The position numbers were made by a program, and so were the translations under genes. Source: Bacteroidota bacterium (GTDB taxonomy: Bacteria; Bacteroidota; Bacteroidia; Chitinophagales; Chitinophagaceae). From it: DNA of 64,000 nt. Position 1 is the first letter of the stretch. Every line of letters starts with the position of its first letter. Location: positions 186,001 through 250,000 of the forward strand of contig CANHGS010000002.1 in NCBI GenBank assembly GCA_947460595.1, given 5' to 3'. The notes beneath the pieces were generated by a model. It did no database searches, was not told where the DNA came from, and saw nothing but the letters and a program-made list of their open reading frames with translations. Shown here piece by piece: positions 15,797-25,438 of this stretch.

Positions 15797-17487
15797 TATT
15801 TGATGGATTTTGTGGGTTTAGTAAGGGATTTGGGGACCTCTTTTTTAATAGTTTTTGTTTGATCGGCCAAGCTAATAGATAAATAAGCGTTGACTATTCC
15901 CCCAGTTTTGCTCAAATTCTTAAAAGCAAAAGACTGGCGTTCTGCGCCAGGTTTGAAATTGGGTAAGCTACTATCTGGAATGGAAACAGAAGCCTCAATA
16001 ATCTGTTTTACTTGTAGGGCAGTAAGTTCAGGATAATTAGATCTAATAAGTGCAGCAATTCCTGCTACAACAGGGGTAGACATACTGGTTCCATCTAAAT
16101 TGCCATATTCATTCCCTCCTGGTAAAGTAGAATAGATTTTCACACCAGGTGCAAATACGTCTACATTGTTTTTACCAAAATTGCTAAAATCTGCAGCAAG
16201 AGAACCTGTTGTTGCAGGGTCACCACTGGCACCAATATTAATAAAGTTCTCTGCCCTATAGTTCCATTGTTTGGGATTGGGAAACACGTCTTTTAGATCA
16301 TTATCATTACCGTCATTTCCAGCGGAATGAACAATGAGAACGTCTTTGCTGGCGGCATAACGTATGGCACTGTCTACCCAAATTTTTTCTGGAGAAAATG
16401 ATTTGCCAAAACTCATGTTAATAATTTTAGCCCCATTGTCTACAGCATATCTAATGCCCAATGCTACATCCTTGTCGTATTCATCTCCATCGGGAACTAC
16501 ACGAACCATCATCAATTGCAGGTTATCGGCAATGCCATTTACGCCAATCCCATTGTTCCTGACAGCGCCAATAATTCCTGTAACATGGGTGCCATGCATG
16601 GGGTTTGGCCCCATTACATCGGCATTGCCATAATAACGGTCAGCAAAGTTCAAGTAATTGTCTTTTACAATGTCTGCACGATAGTCAAATGGTGCATTGT
16701 CCTTTGATTCAAAAGCAGCTTTCTTGCCTTCAACGTATTCGTCCAATTGCTCAATGGTATGGGCATTTTTTTCATCTGGATCAATCCCCATCATTTTGAT
16801 ACAGGTTAAATAACCCAGTTTTGCTTCCTTAGCCAGTTTGGTCTGAGGTTCAAATTTTTCCAAAAATTCGGTAGTAAACACTTCGGTGCCCATTTCTTTG
16901 CGTAAAACCTTGTCATGCCTTTTTAGGGCTTTTGCAGTTATTTCTATAAATAGCAATTCTGTTTGCTCCTCCGTGCTAAAATTCAATTCAGCAGCTGCTC
17001 TTTTCCACATCTGATAATTGGCAAAATCTGAAGTAGAAAGACTACTACTATCAATTTCTTTTCCTAAGAATTGTGCTTTAAAACGATGATAAATTCTAGA
17101 ACGCTCGTCAGAACATTTTTTAATATTTCTACCATCTTTTCCTCCAAGAAAATTCCAACCATAGACATCATCTATATAACCATTGCCATCATCATCAATG
17201 CCGTTATTAGGTATTTCTCCTGTATTTTTCCATAGATGTTGTTTAAGGTCTTCATGAGTTGTATCTACTCCGGAATCCAAAATTGCAACTATAATTGGTT
17301 TAGAAACTTTGTTTTTTTCTTTTAAAAATTGGTAGGCTTTTGAGAGACTTATCCCATAATGATGGTCTTGGGTTTGGTCTAATAAATGCCAGCCTCTTGG
17401 TACATCTTGTGCACAAAGTAATTCAACTGAAAATAGGGTAGGGATAATGGCTAAAACAAGGGAAAATCGCATTTTTGTATGGTTCAA
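15796..17487 (-). CDS. S8-family serine peptidase (subtilase) with large insertion
   Basis: A 563-residue exported subtilase: signal peptide at about 1-26 (cut near LLCAQ). The catalytic triad is Asp71 in ILDSGVDTTHEDL, His298 in MHGTHVTGIIGA and Ser468 in DGTSMSTPVVAG, with oxyanion Asn391 in HSAGNDG. The D-to-H spacing of about 227 residues is far larger than the usual 35-45, because of a mostly helical insertion at about 120-290. No prodomain or T9SS sorting domain is evident. Two Mets (1 and 6) can start the signal peptide. It is translationally coupled to the following DinB gene. Confidence 0.9.
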   Translation of the reverse strand: MNHTKMRFSLVLAIIPTLFSVELLCAQDVPRGWHLLDQTQDHHYGISLSKAYQFLKEKNKVSKPIIVAILDSGVDTTHEDLKQHLWKNTGEIPNNGIDDDGNGYIDDVYGWNFLGGKDGRNIKKCSDERSRIYHRFKAQFLGKEIDSSSLSTSDFANYQMWKRAAAELNFSTEEQTELLFIEITAKALKRHDKVLRKEMGTEVFTTEFLEKFEPQTKLAKEAKLGYLTCIKMMGIDPDEKNAHTIEQLDEYVEGKKAAFESKDNAPFDYRADIVKDNYLNFADRYYGNADVMGPNPMHGTHVTGIIGAVRNNGIGVNGIADNLQLMMVRVVPDGDEYDKDVALGIRYAVDNGAKIINMSFGKSFSPEKIWVDSAIRYAASKDVLIVHSAGNDGNDNDLKDVFPNPKQWNYRAENFINIGASGDPATTGSLAADFSNFGKNNVDVFAPGVKIYSTLPGGNEYGNLDGTSMSTPVVAGIAALIRSNYPELTALQVKQIIEASVSIPDSSLPNFKPGAERQSFAFKNLSKTGGIVNAYLSISLADQTKTIKKEVPKSLTKPTKSIK

Positions 17488-17557
17488 TGACTACAAATTT
17501 GGGAAAAGCAAACCATAAAATAACATCTGGCAGCTAATTTAGGAAAATGTTAAGGGG

Positions 17558-18055
17558 CTAGAATAGGGTCTGTACCCCGTGTGCAATTTTGAATTCAAGT
17601 TGTAATAACCATTTTTTCCGCCACATACCACCAGAATAACCCGTTAATGAACGGTCAGAACCAATAACCCTATGGCAAGGTACAATGATGCAGATTTTGT
17701 TTTTTCCATTGGTGCTAGCGGCCGCACGGATTACTTTTGGGTCTCCCATCTTTTTAGCCAAATCCATATAACTAATGGTTTTGCCATAAGGGATAGCCAG
17801 AAGTTCATTCCATACACGGGTTTGAAAATCAGTTCCATCTTGGTGAACAGGAATGGAAAACTGTTTGCGTTTGCCATGAAAAAACTCAATTAATTCCTCC
17901 GTGCATTGGTGCATTACTTCAGAAATACCTGGTTCTCCAAAAACCATTTGGTCTGGCTCATCTACAAAACTTAATTCACAGATATACTGTTCCGTACCCC
18001 CAATTTTTAAGAGTCCTATAGGACTTTCATAATAAGTATAGTGAACTTCAGTCAT
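17558..18055 (-). CDS. ogt: Methylated-DNA--[protein]-cysteine S-methyltransferase
   Basis: A 165-residue O6-alkylguanine repair protein that takes the alkyl group onto its own Cys. The active site IVPCHRVIG (about 128-136) and the DNA-binding helix FQTRVWNELLAIPYGKTISY, followed by RAAASTNGKN, are complete. I use ATG 18055 (MTEVHYTYYES); a start at 18076 would add seven residues. It is monocistronic. The N-terminal half is the short Ogt-type domain, without the Ada regulatory part. Confidence 0.92.
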   Translation of the reverse strand: MTEVHYTYYESPIGLLKIGGTEQYICELSFVDEPDQMVFGEPGISEVMHQCTEELIEFFHGKRKQFSIPVHQDGTDFQTRVWNELLAIPYGKTISYMDLAKKMGDPKVIRAAASTNGKNKICIIVPCHRVIGSDRSLTGYSGGMWRKKWLLQLEFKIAHGVQTLF

Positions 18056-18219
18056 GGATAAACTTATTGGGAGCATTGAATGCTATAAAGACGATAAATG
18101 AGCTTAATTTATTGTGTCCATTCAATCAAAAACTGCATGTAGAGGCTAAACCCCTATTTAAATCAATCCAATCAGGAAAAGAAATACAGCCGCTATTTAG
18201 AGAGCCTTACTTAAACTTA

Positions 18220-19089
18220 TTATTTAAGTAGTTCGTGCAACTGCATTAGTTCCTCTTGTTTGTATTGTAGGTTTGGAGACGAAAAGCACTTGGCTGTTTC
18301 TTTAATTAATAATTGGATAATCCCCTTGTGACTCTTAGGTTTAAAAAACTCAGGTTGAGGGGCTTGCCCAATTTTTAAAAAATATTGTTCTATATCCTTG
18401 TGTGAAAAAGCCTGTCCTGTGGTACTGTCTATATAAAAATGGATGGCTTCTTGTGGATTACCCATTTGGGTACTGGAATCGTAATCTGAATGAAAAAAGG
18501 CAATAATGCTTTGTTTGGGAATATTGATAATTCTGGCATTGATATCTAATAATTCACACATCACTTGGTAAATGATTCCATTGGTAATGGCATTTCCTTT
18601 TTTGGCAGCCAAGACTTTATGGATGCAAAAATCGTCCGGTTGTTCATAATTAATTTCAACTCCTTTTAGCCGATAATACTTGTACAAGATACTAGTGAGT
18701 ACATTAGCCTGTTCTAAAGGAGTCAAAAAATTGTTTAATTCTAGCCAAACATTTCTCCTGATTTTTTCAATTTCCTGTAAGGCTTGGGTGCTTTGTAAAT
18801 CAGGGTAGTGAAATCTTGCCACCAATAAAGCACCTAGCAGTAAGTCATGATAGGCACTATTATTCCAGTCCGTAAAATCTTGCGTTAGATCCGTAAAATG
18901 AAGGCGATGGATGATGGTTTCTATCCTTTCCTGAATAGTATCATTAAGGGTTGTTTCCCATAAGTGTTCCAGATTTGGGATAATCCCCCTTCCAAAAGCA
19001 ACCAGCTTTTCTGAAACGGTAGAATAGACTTCCTCATCTGGATCGTCTATCAAAGTAAAGAGTGCATTGATTTCCTTGGTTGTTTGCAT
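18220..19089 (-). CDS. SirB1-type transglutaminase-like protein
   Basis: A 289-residue protein with the Transglut_core2 (SirB1) layout. N-terminal helices (about 10-60, LFTLIDDPDEEVYSTVSEKL) resemble HEAT-like repeats. The central region LTPLEQANVLTSILYKYYRL, followed by NGIIYQVMCELLDINARIIN, fits the SirB1 fold, but I do not see an intact Cys-His-Asp transglutaminase triad. The ATG at 19089 is preferred to 19152, which adds residues unlike the family. Function is unknown; it stands alone between ogt and the desaturase. Confidence 0.65.
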   Translation of the reverse strand: MQTTKEINALFTLIDDPDEEVYSTVSEKLVAFGRGIIPNLEHLWETTLNDTIQERIETIIHRLHFTDLTQDFTDWNNSAYHDLLLGALLVARFHYPDLQSTQALQEIEKIRRNVWLELNNFLTPLEQANVLTSILYKYYRLKGVEINYEQPDDFCIHKVLAAKKGNAITNGIIYQVMCELLDINARIINIPKQSIIAFFHSDYDSSTQMGNPQEAIHFYIDSTTGQAFSHKDIEQYFLKIGQAPQPEFFKPKSHKGIIQLLIKETAKCFSSPNLQYKQEELMQLHELLK

Positions 19090-19339
19090 ATGAACTGGTT
19101 GAAAATGACAGCAATAGCTTAATCTTCCATTATCTGTAATATTCCACCTCAAACTAACTTCTTTTTTTGCGTATTGGCCCTAAATAGTTATTCCATGCCT
19201 GTGGAAATAATGGCTAAAAATGGCATACTAATTTGAAAAAATCATCGTTAAGGCAGTTCTTGGGTGTCATCTCCCTCAAAATTAACAACATTGGGAAGGG
19301 GGGATGAATTAGTTTTGCTATCTTACTTCAAACTATTAC

Positions 19340-20419
19340 ATGTCTACATTTGCCATTCCTAAGTTTCCCGTTGTTAAGCAATCCTTGCATGCTGAATTAA
19401 AAAAACGTGTTCAGCAATATTTTGATGAACAGGGTATAAAATCTACCGGTACACCTAAATTATTTACAAAAGCCATTTTAATGATCATGGCATTTGTTTT
19501 AGTTTATATTCAATTATTGGTATGGTCCCCAGTATGGTATCTGGCTATTCTAGAAGCAATTATTCTTGGGGGATTAATAGCCGCTATTGGATTTAATGTG
19601 ATGCACGATGGAAGTCATGGCAGCTTTAGTACTAATCGTTGGATGAACCGTATTGCAGCATCATCTATGAGTATGTTGGGAGCCAACCACTTTATGTGGA
19701 ACATGAAACACAATATGATTCACCATAGTTTCACCAATATAGATGGGGTAGACGATGATATTGAAATTGGCGTATTGATGCGGATGGCACCTACTCAGAA
19801 ACGCTTGAAAATGCACAAATTTCAACACTTTTATTTTTGGTTTTTATACATGCTGCTATACGTATTTTGGATTTTCTTTACTGATTATAACAAGTATTTC
19901 AGTAAGAAAATTGGAAATGTACCTTTGAAAAAAATGGCCTTTAAAGATCATCTTGAATTCTGGATTGTCAAAGTTTACCACGCAGCATTCTTTATTATTA
20001 TACCCATTTATGCCCTTGGCTGGTTGCCTTGGTTGGTAGGATTCAGTATTATGAGTATGGTGGCTGGATTTATTTTAAGTATTGTATTCCAATTGGCGCA
20101 TACGGTGGAACACACAGAATTCCCTGTTGCGGACATAGCATCTCATCAATTACCAGACGAATTTGCGGCACATCAAATTAAGACAACCGCTAATTTTGCT
20201 ACAAGAAACAAACTGATTAGTTGGTTAGTTGGAGGGCTCAATTTTCAAATTGAACACCATTTATTTCCCAAAATATCACACGTTCACTATCCTGCCATTA
20301 GTAATATTGTTAGGACCGTTTGTGCCGAATACCAATTACAGTATATTGAGTACCCCACTATGAGGCGTGCAGTAGTTGCCCATGTAAAATTTCTGAGAGA
20401 CTTGGGCAGAAACGATTAA
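19340..20419 (+). CDS. Membrane fatty acid desaturase (acyl-CoA/linoleoyl-CoA desaturase-like)
   Basis: A 359-residue integral membrane di-iron desaturase. The three His boxes are HDGSHG (about 90), HNMIHHSFTN (about 128-137) and QIEHHLFPKI (about 309-318), with Gln replacing the first His of box three as in front-end desaturases. Membrane segments lie at about 45-90 and 160-255. No cytochrome b5 domain is fused, so an external ferredoxin or b5 donor is needed. A TAGTTTTG element at 19310-19317 is a candidate -7 box, but the -33 box is poor. A strong terminator follows. Confidence 0.88.
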   Translation: MSTFAIPKFPVVKQSLHAELKKRVQQYFDEQGIKSTGTPKLFTKAILMIMAFVLVYIQLLVWSPVWYLAILEAIILGGLIAAIGFNVMHDGSHGSFSTNRWMNRIAASSMSMLGANHFMWNMKHNMIHHSFTNIDGVDDDIEIGVLMRMAPTQKRLKMHKFQHFYFWFLYMLLYVFWIFFTDYNKYFSKKIGNVPLKKMAFKDHLEFWIVKVYHAAFFIIIPIYALGWLPWLVGFSIMSMVAGFILSIVFQLAHTVEHTEFPVADIASHQLPDEFAAHQIKTTANFATRNKLISWLVGGLNFQIEHHLFPKISHVHYPAISNIVRTVCAEYQLQYIEYPTMRRAVVAHVKFLRDLGRND

Positions 20420-20440
20420 AAAGATTTTTAAAACAGCCTA

Positions 20441-20475
20441 AAAAAGCCGGATAAATTATTTATCCGGCTTTTATT
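20441..20475. terminator. Bidirectional terminator between the desaturase gene and topA
   Basis: GCCGGATAAA-TTA-TTTATCCGGC is a perfect 10-bp stem flanked by AAAAA and TTTTATTTT, and lies between convergent genes, so it can stop transcription from both sides. Confidence 0.9.
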
Positions 20476-20487
20476 TTGGCAGTGAGC

Positions 20488-23067
20488 CTATTTCTTTTTT
20501 GGACTGGCTTTTTTGCTAGCCGCTTTCTTAGTGGCTGATTTTTTAGCGGCTGGTTTTGCTTTTTTGGTAAAAGCACCTGGTACTTGTTCTTCAATCATTT
20601 TTTTGATCAATTCCAAGTCTATGTCAACTAATTCATCTGCACTGTATTTTTCACCATCTGCTTTTCTACCCATTTTCAGCATCTTTTTCTGGAAACGGAT
20701 AAAGGGTCCCCACCTACCATTTTCAATGGAAATTTTTTCAGCCGGCCATTGATTGATAAATCGGTTGGCTTCTTTGTCCATTTTCTTTTCTATCAATTCA
20801 TTGATATCGCTTTGAGACAAACTATCATAGTTATAGGCTCTTGGAATATTAATGAATAAGTCATTCCATTTAATAAATGGCCCAAATCTTCCTTTACCTT
20901 TTGTAACAGGTAGTTCTTGATAATGAGCAATGGGCGCTTCAGCTTGGTGCTTTTCTTGAATCAATTGGATGGCTCTTTCTAATTCTAAAGCGTGAAGATC
21001 TTCCCCTTTTGGAACACTGATAAATTGTTCCCCCATTCGAATATAAGGGCCAAATCGCCCAATATTCACCTGTAATTCTTGGCCCTCATATTCACCAATG
21101 GTCTTGGGCAATTCAAATAGTTCCATGGCTTCTGCCATAGAAATGGTTTCAATACTTTGGTCTTGCTTAAGTTTGGCAAAACGAGGTTTTTCTTCTTCGT
21201 TATTGCTATCTCCAATTTGAACCATGGGGCCGTACCTACCCATTCGGGCAATTACTTTTTTACCAGTTTCTGCATCAATGCCCAATTCTCTTTCTCCTTT
21301 GGCTCTTTCTGCCGTTTCCAAAGTATGTTCAATGGTACTATGGAAGGGTTTGTAAAATCCATCAATCATATTGGACCAGATAATTTTGCCGTCGGCAATC
21401 TCATCAAATTCCTGTTCAATCTTAGCCGTAAATCCAAAGTCCATGACCTTGGTAAAATGTTGTTTCAAAAAGTCTGTAACTACCATACCCAAATCGGTTG
21501 GGAATAGTTTACTTTTTTCAGCCCCCGTATTCTCTGAAATAATTTCTTTTTCAATGTCTTTTCCAGGAATCAATCTAAACAGGGTCACAGAGCGCTTTAC
21601 GGCATCCTTGTCGCGCTTTTCAACATAGTTGCGCTTGACAATGGTGCTAATGGTTGGCGCATAAGTAGATGGTCTACCAATGCCCAATTCTTCTAGTTTC
21701 TTTACCAAGGATGCTTCTGTATATCGCGCAGCTGGCCTACTAAACTTTTCAGAAGCGGTTAATTCTTTTAAATCTAGTTGCTGATTAATGGCTAATGGCG
21801 GTAATATGCCTTCAGAATCTTCTTCTTCGTCATCGTCCTTTCCTTCCATATAGACTTTCAGGAATCCGTCAAATTTCAATACTTCACCTGAAGCCGAAAG
21901 GGATTCCCCGTTGGTGCTTATGGCAATTTTGGCCGTAGTTTTCTCAAAAGCAGCATCGCTCATTTGTGATGCAATGGTTCTTTTCCATATGAGTTCATAC
22001 AATCTCCTGGTTTCTTCGTCGGCCAGTGTATGCTGGTTCATATAGGTTGGCCTAATGGCTTCGTGGGCTTCTTGTGCAGATTCATTTTTATTTTTGAATT
22101 TGCGTGGTTGGTGGTATTGTGCGCCATAGGCATTATTGACTTCACCACTAATATCTGCCAGTGCCGTATCACTCAAATTCACACTGTCTGTTCGCATATA
22201 CGTAATCTTACCACTTTCATATAGCTTTTGAGCTATCAACATGGTTTTACTTACGCTATAGCCCATTTTCCTTGAGGCTTCTTGTTGTAGGGTAGAAGTA
22301 GTGAATGGTGCAGCTGGTGTACGTTTTGTTGGTTTAACCTGTACATCTGTTACCTTATAATTGGCCCCAATACAAGATGCTAGGAATTTTCTAGCTGCTT
22401 CCTGCTCGGCATATTTGGCCGGGCCTTCTGCTTTAAATCCTACGGTTTTGCCATTGATATCAGGGGCTAGAAAATGGGCTTCAATTTTAAAGCTACTCTC
22501 AGAAACAAAATGATTGATCTCTCTTTCTCTTTCAACTACCAATCTTACGGCTACACTCTGAACCCTTCCTGCACTTAAACTGCGTTGCATACCAATTTTG
22601 CGCCATAATACAGGGCTCAATTCAAACCCTACTAATCTGTCTAGAACCCTTCTAGCTTGTTGGGCATTTACCAGATTCATATTGATTATCCTAGGATTGG
22701 CTACTGCTTTTTTAATGGCAGGCGCTGTAATTTCATGGAACACAATTCTTTTAGTGACTTTGGGATCCAATCCCAACACTTCAGCTAAATGCCAACTGAT
22801 ACTTTCTCCTTCACGGTCCTCATCCGATGCCAACCACACTTCGTCAGCTTTTTTTGCTAATTGTCTGAGTTCTTTCACCACCCTTTCTTTGTCATCTGGC
22901 ACTTTGTACCTGGGCAAATAATGATTGTTTACATCAATACCCATATCGTCCTTTTCCAGGTCACGAATATGTCCAAAGCAGCTTTTTACTTCAAAATCCT
23001 TACCCAGGATCTTTTCAATTGTTTTGGCTTTTGCAGGTGACTCAACGATCAATAAGTTTTTTGCCAT
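20488..23067 (-). CDS. topA: DNA topoisomerase I
   Basis: An 859-residue type IA topoisomerase that relaxes negative supercoils. The start MAKNLLIVESPAKAKTIEKI, the Toprim acidic site ASDEDREGESISWHL (about 60-75) and the catalytic-Tyr segment GKITYMRTDSVNLS (about 290-303) are clear. The C-terminus has four GRxGP repeats (MGRYGPMVQIG, IGRFGPYIRMG, KGRFGPFIKW, NGRWGPFIRF) and a Lys/Ala-rich tail instead of four-Cys zinc fingers. A start at 23085 is possible, but it falls inside a small hairpin ACCGCC-ATG-GGCGGT (23078-23092) in the leader, and 23067 matches the family. Confidence 0.95.
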   Translation of the reverse strand: MAKNLLIVESPAKAKTIEKILGKDFEVKSCFGHIRDLEKDDMGIDVNNHYLPRYKVPDDKERVVKELRQLAKKADEVWLASDEDREGESISWHLAEVLGLDPKVTKRIVFHEITAPAIKKAVANPRIINMNLVNAQQARRVLDRLVGFELSPVLWRKIGMQRSLSAGRVQSVAVRLVVEREREINHFVSESSFKIEAHFLAPDINGKTVGFKAEGPAKYAEQEAARKFLASCIGANYKVTDVQVKPTKRTPAAPFTTSTLQQEASRKMGYSVSKTMLIAQKLYESGKITYMRTDSVNLSDTALADISGEVNNAYGAQYHQPRKFKNKNESAQEAHEAIRPTYMNQHTLADEETRRLYELIWKRTIASQMSDAAFEKTTAKIAISTNGESLSASGEVLKFDGFLKVYMEGKDDDEEEDSEGILPPLAINQQLDLKELTASEKFSRPAARYTEASLVKKLEELGIGRPSTYAPTISTIVKRNYVEKRDKDAVKRSVTLFRLIPGKDIEKEIISENTGAEKSKLFPTDLGMVVTDFLKQHFTKVMDFGFTAKIEQEFDEIADGKIIWSNMIDGFYKPFHSTIEHTLETAERAKGERELGIDAETGKKVIARMGRYGPMVQIGDSNNEEEKPRFAKLKQDQSIETISMAEAMELFELPKTIGEYEGQELQVNIGRFGPYIRMGEQFISVPKGEDLHALELERAIQLIQEKHQAEAPIAHYQELPVTKGKGRFGPFIKWNDLFINIPRAYNYDSLSQSDINELIEKKMDKEANRFINQWPAEKISIENGRWGPFIRFQKKMLKMGRKADGEKYSADELVDIDLELIKKMIEEQVPGAFTKKAKPAAKKSATKKAASKKASPKKK

Positions 23068-23214
23068 ATTTCCCAAAACCGCCATGGGCGGTGATTTGAT
23101 GATGTTTATAAAGAAACTAGTTCAAGTGGAGAAATGGCTTTTTTGGAGCCTGACCCATCCGCTAGTTTGGATGCAATATTAGTCCAAAGTGTTAAATTCC
23201 AAAAAATATCCCTT

Positions 23215-24081
23215 TTAGGGTTCAAGTAAAAAATGCACAATGGCCCCACTTACCTCGGCTTCCTTATAGACCCTGCTATGCCCCAAACCATCGGTAATAT
23301 GAAAGCGAACATTGGGCGGATTTGATGCCATAATTGGAATTACTGCATCAAATACACAGATCATGTCTTGTTTGTCATGTACCCATAAAACGGGTGCATT
23401 AATTTGAGTTAAAGCATGTGAAACGGCAATTTCTTCCAATTTATAATGGGTTAAACTGGCAATTAACTCATTAAATGCCAGTTTAATTTTATCATCAACC
23501 TGTATGATGCTAAAATAATGGTCAATAGCTCTTTTGGTTTCTGTTGCAGGAGCTATTAATACCAACTTTCTGTTTTCTTGATTGTCCAAGGTTTGAAAAG
23601 CAAGGCTTGCCGCAAGACCGCCCAAGGAATGTCCCATCCATCCGTAAAAAGGGCCATATGCCTGTTCAATGTCTAATAATGCATTTTTATAGAGTAGCGC
23701 ATTAATGTGTTTCCCCTCTGACTTGCCATGGGCAGGTGCATCAAAAGCGAATACCTCAAAACCTTCTTTTTTTAGTAATCCAACATATTTCTCAAACTTG
23801 TAACTATAACTACTGAAACCGTGGATAATCAATACTTTTTTTCCATTGGGTTGGTAAGGAACCCAACGATAGCCTTTTAAATGCACCCCTTTTGAAACCA
23901 GGTCTAAATGTTCCGCTTTATGAAAAATGGGCGGTTCTTTTGGTTTTTTATTGGATTTTCTAGGTGTACAGAATAGGTCATACGCTTTTTCAGCAGCTAG
24001 TTTGGGTGACACCAAACCAATAGTGCGGATCTTGGTTCTATAATAGGTAATGGCCAGTCTTTGTGCTAATTTTGATCTCAT
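23215..24081 (-). CDS. Alpha/beta hydrolase
   Basis: A 288-residue alpha/beta-hydrolase fold protein. The oxyanion strand VLIIHGFSSYSYKFEKY (about 94-110), the nucleophile elbow GHSLGG (about 149-154), an acid in HDKQD (about 235) and the His of GLGHSRVY (about 264) form a complete triad. The substrate is unknown. It is divergent from the DUF2520 gene with only 15 nt between start codons, so the promoters must overlap the coding starts; a minus-strand TATCTTTG lies at 24090-24097. Confidence 0.85.
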   Translation of the reverse strand: MRSKLAQRLAITYYRTKIRTIGLVSPKLAAEKAYDLFCTPRKSNKKPKEPPIFHKAEHLDLVSKGVHLKGYRWVPYQPNGKKVLIIHGFSSYSYKFEKYVGLLKKEGFEVFAFDAPAHGKSEGKHINALLYKNALLDIEQAYGPFYGWMGHSLGGLAASLAFQTLDNQENRKLVLIAPATETKRAIDHYFSIIQVDDKIKLAFNELIASLTHYKLEEIAVSHALTQINAPVLWVHDKQDMICVFDAVIPIMASNPPNVRFHITDGLGHSRVYKEAEVSGAIVHFLLEP

Positions 24082-24096
24082 TTCAGATTCAAAGAT

Positions 24097-24870
24097 ATGG
24101 AGCTTGTACTCATTGGTTCAGGTAATATTGCAACGGTGCTTGGTAAAGCCTTTTATGAAAGGGGTATTTCCATTAAACAAGTGTATAGCCAAAATTTATC
24201 CCATGCCCAGCATTTGGCTAGTCAAATTGAAGCTTTAGCAGTTGACCAGTTGTCAGCCATTAGCCCCAAGGCAGATGCTTATATTATAGCAGTATCCGAC
24301 CCCGCCATAGCGCCTATTGCTGCATCTTTAGAACTTGGAGATCAGCTATTGGTTCATACTGCTGGATCCGTTTCTCAAGATGTTTTAAGCAAAGCAAGTT
24401 CTAACTATGGGGTGTTCTGGCCTATGAAAATGATTCGCAAAGGGCAAGATGGTGTGGGTGCCGTGCAAGTAATCATTGATGGCTCCTCCCATTCAAATAA
24501 GTCTTTTTTGTCCAATCTGGCTAGGTTAATTGGCGCTAAAGTGGCTTTTGCCGATAATGATCAAAGAGAAAAATTGCATTTGATGGCGGTGGTATGCTCT
24601 AATTTTACCAATCATTTGTACCATTTAGCGGCAGATTATTGCAAAAAAAATCATTTAGATGTTGGTTTGTTATATGCTATCATCAGTCAAACAGCGGAAG
24701 GTATACAAGGTATGGATCCTGCAAAAACACAGGCAGGTCCTGCTTTTAGAGGAGACTTTGAGACAATGGAAAAACACCTAAAGCTTTTACAAGAAGAACC
24801 TGTTTTATTGGATTTTTACCGCCAATTCAGTAAAAGCATTCAAGATAAAAATAGGGAAGAGGGTCAATAA
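24097..24870 (+). CDS. Rossmann-like and DUF2520 domain protein
   Basis: A 257-residue protein with an N-terminal dinucleotide-binding Rossmann fold (LVLIGSGNIATVLGKAF, residues 3-19) and a C-terminal helical DUF2520 domain (about 125-245; AVVCSNFTNHLYHLAADYC and GPAFRGDFETMEKHL). The domain order resembles pyrroline-5-carboxylate reductase or ketopantoate reductase, but the reaction is not known. It is the first gene of a mostly rightward group leading to fdx, iscX, kdsC, ubiA and maf, although 208 bp separate it from fdx. Confidence 0.82.
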   Translation: MELVLIGSGNIATVLGKAFYERGISIKQVYSQNLSHAQHLASQIEALAVDQLSAISPKADAYIIAVSDPAIAPIAASLELGDQLLVHTAGSVSQDVLSKASSNYGVFWPMKMIRKGQDGVGAVQVIIDGSSHSNKSFLSNLARLIGAKVAFADNDQREKLHLMAVVCSNFTNHLYHLAADYCKKNHLDVGLLYAIISQTAEGIQGMDPAKTQAGPAFRGDFETMEKHLKLLQEEPVLLDFYRQFSKSIQDKNREEGQ

Positions 24871-25052
24871 AAAACCCTTCCGTTTTTACCAGAAGGGTAT
24901 ATGTGCTAGCAATCAAAAAAATACTGTTAGAGGTCCTAGTGTATGATATGGTCCTGTAAAATAAGGATATTTTTGATTTCCCCTAATTTTTAACCAAATT
25001 TTTAAAAATGATTTTTTTTCGCATTTCGAAGCCAAATCAACATTTGAACCGA

Positions 25053-25060
25053 TACTTTTG
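25053..25060 (+). promoter_or_regulatory. Candidate -7 element upstream of fdx
   Basis: TACTTTTG matches TAnnTTTG and lies 18 nt before the fdx ATG. No good TTTG/TTG is found 19-23 nt upstream, so only half of the promoter is supported. A second TATTTTTG lies at 24968-24975. Confidence 0.35.
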
Positions 25061-25078
25061 CAGCCCAAAGAACCCATC

Positions 25079-25414
25079 ATGTACAATATTCACATACAAT
25101 TTGAGCAAAAAGGCCTAGAACCAGTAACCCTTACGGGCATGCCTGCAGGAGATAGTTTACTGGAAATTTGTCTAGATAACGGTATTGAACTTCATCATAA
25201 TTGCGGCGCAGTCTGTGCTTGTAGTACCTGTCATCTTTATGTTGAGAAAGGCGGGGATTTTTTACAAGAATTATCTGATAAAGAAGAAGATTTTATAGAC
25301 CGTGCAGTAAATCCAAGAATCAATTCCAGATTAGGTTGCCAGTGTGTATTAGAAAAGGGCAGCGGGGATGTGCATATTCGAATTCCTGACCAAACCCAAT
25401 TTTTGGGAGAATAA
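25079..25414 (+). CDS. fdx: ISC-type [2Fe-2S] ferredoxin
   Basis: A 111-residue ferredoxin of the adrenodoxin/ISC type. The cluster Cys residues are in NCGAVCACSTCHLYVE (C-x5-C-x2-C) and in LGCQCVLE further on; DFIDRA and NSRLGCQ match Fdx proteins that support Fe-S assembly. I start at the ATG 25079 (MYNIHIQFEQKG), since the upstream TTG at 25058 lies in the candidate promoter. It is followed 24 nt later by iscX, a classical partner, while the other isc genes are absent here. Confidence 0.9.
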   Translation: MYNIHIQFEQKGLEPVTLTGMPAGDSLLEICLDNGIELHHNCGAVCACSTCHLYVEKGGDFLQELSDKEEDFIDRAVNPRINSRLGCQCVLEKGSGDVHIRIPDQTQFLGE

Positions 25415-25438
25415 CCATTATCATTTAGAAAAGATATT

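Noticed and set aside
24090..24097. Minus-strand TATCTTTG as promoter of the alpha/beta hydrolase gene
   Set aside because: No -33 element at a suitable distance, and it is only 9 nt from the start codon; recorded in the gene entry only.
24873..24902. Hairpin ACCCTTC...GAAGGGT after the DUF2520 gene
   Set aside because: The T run lies on the minus side only, with no minus-strand gene to terminate; left out as a terminator, though it may be a decayed one.
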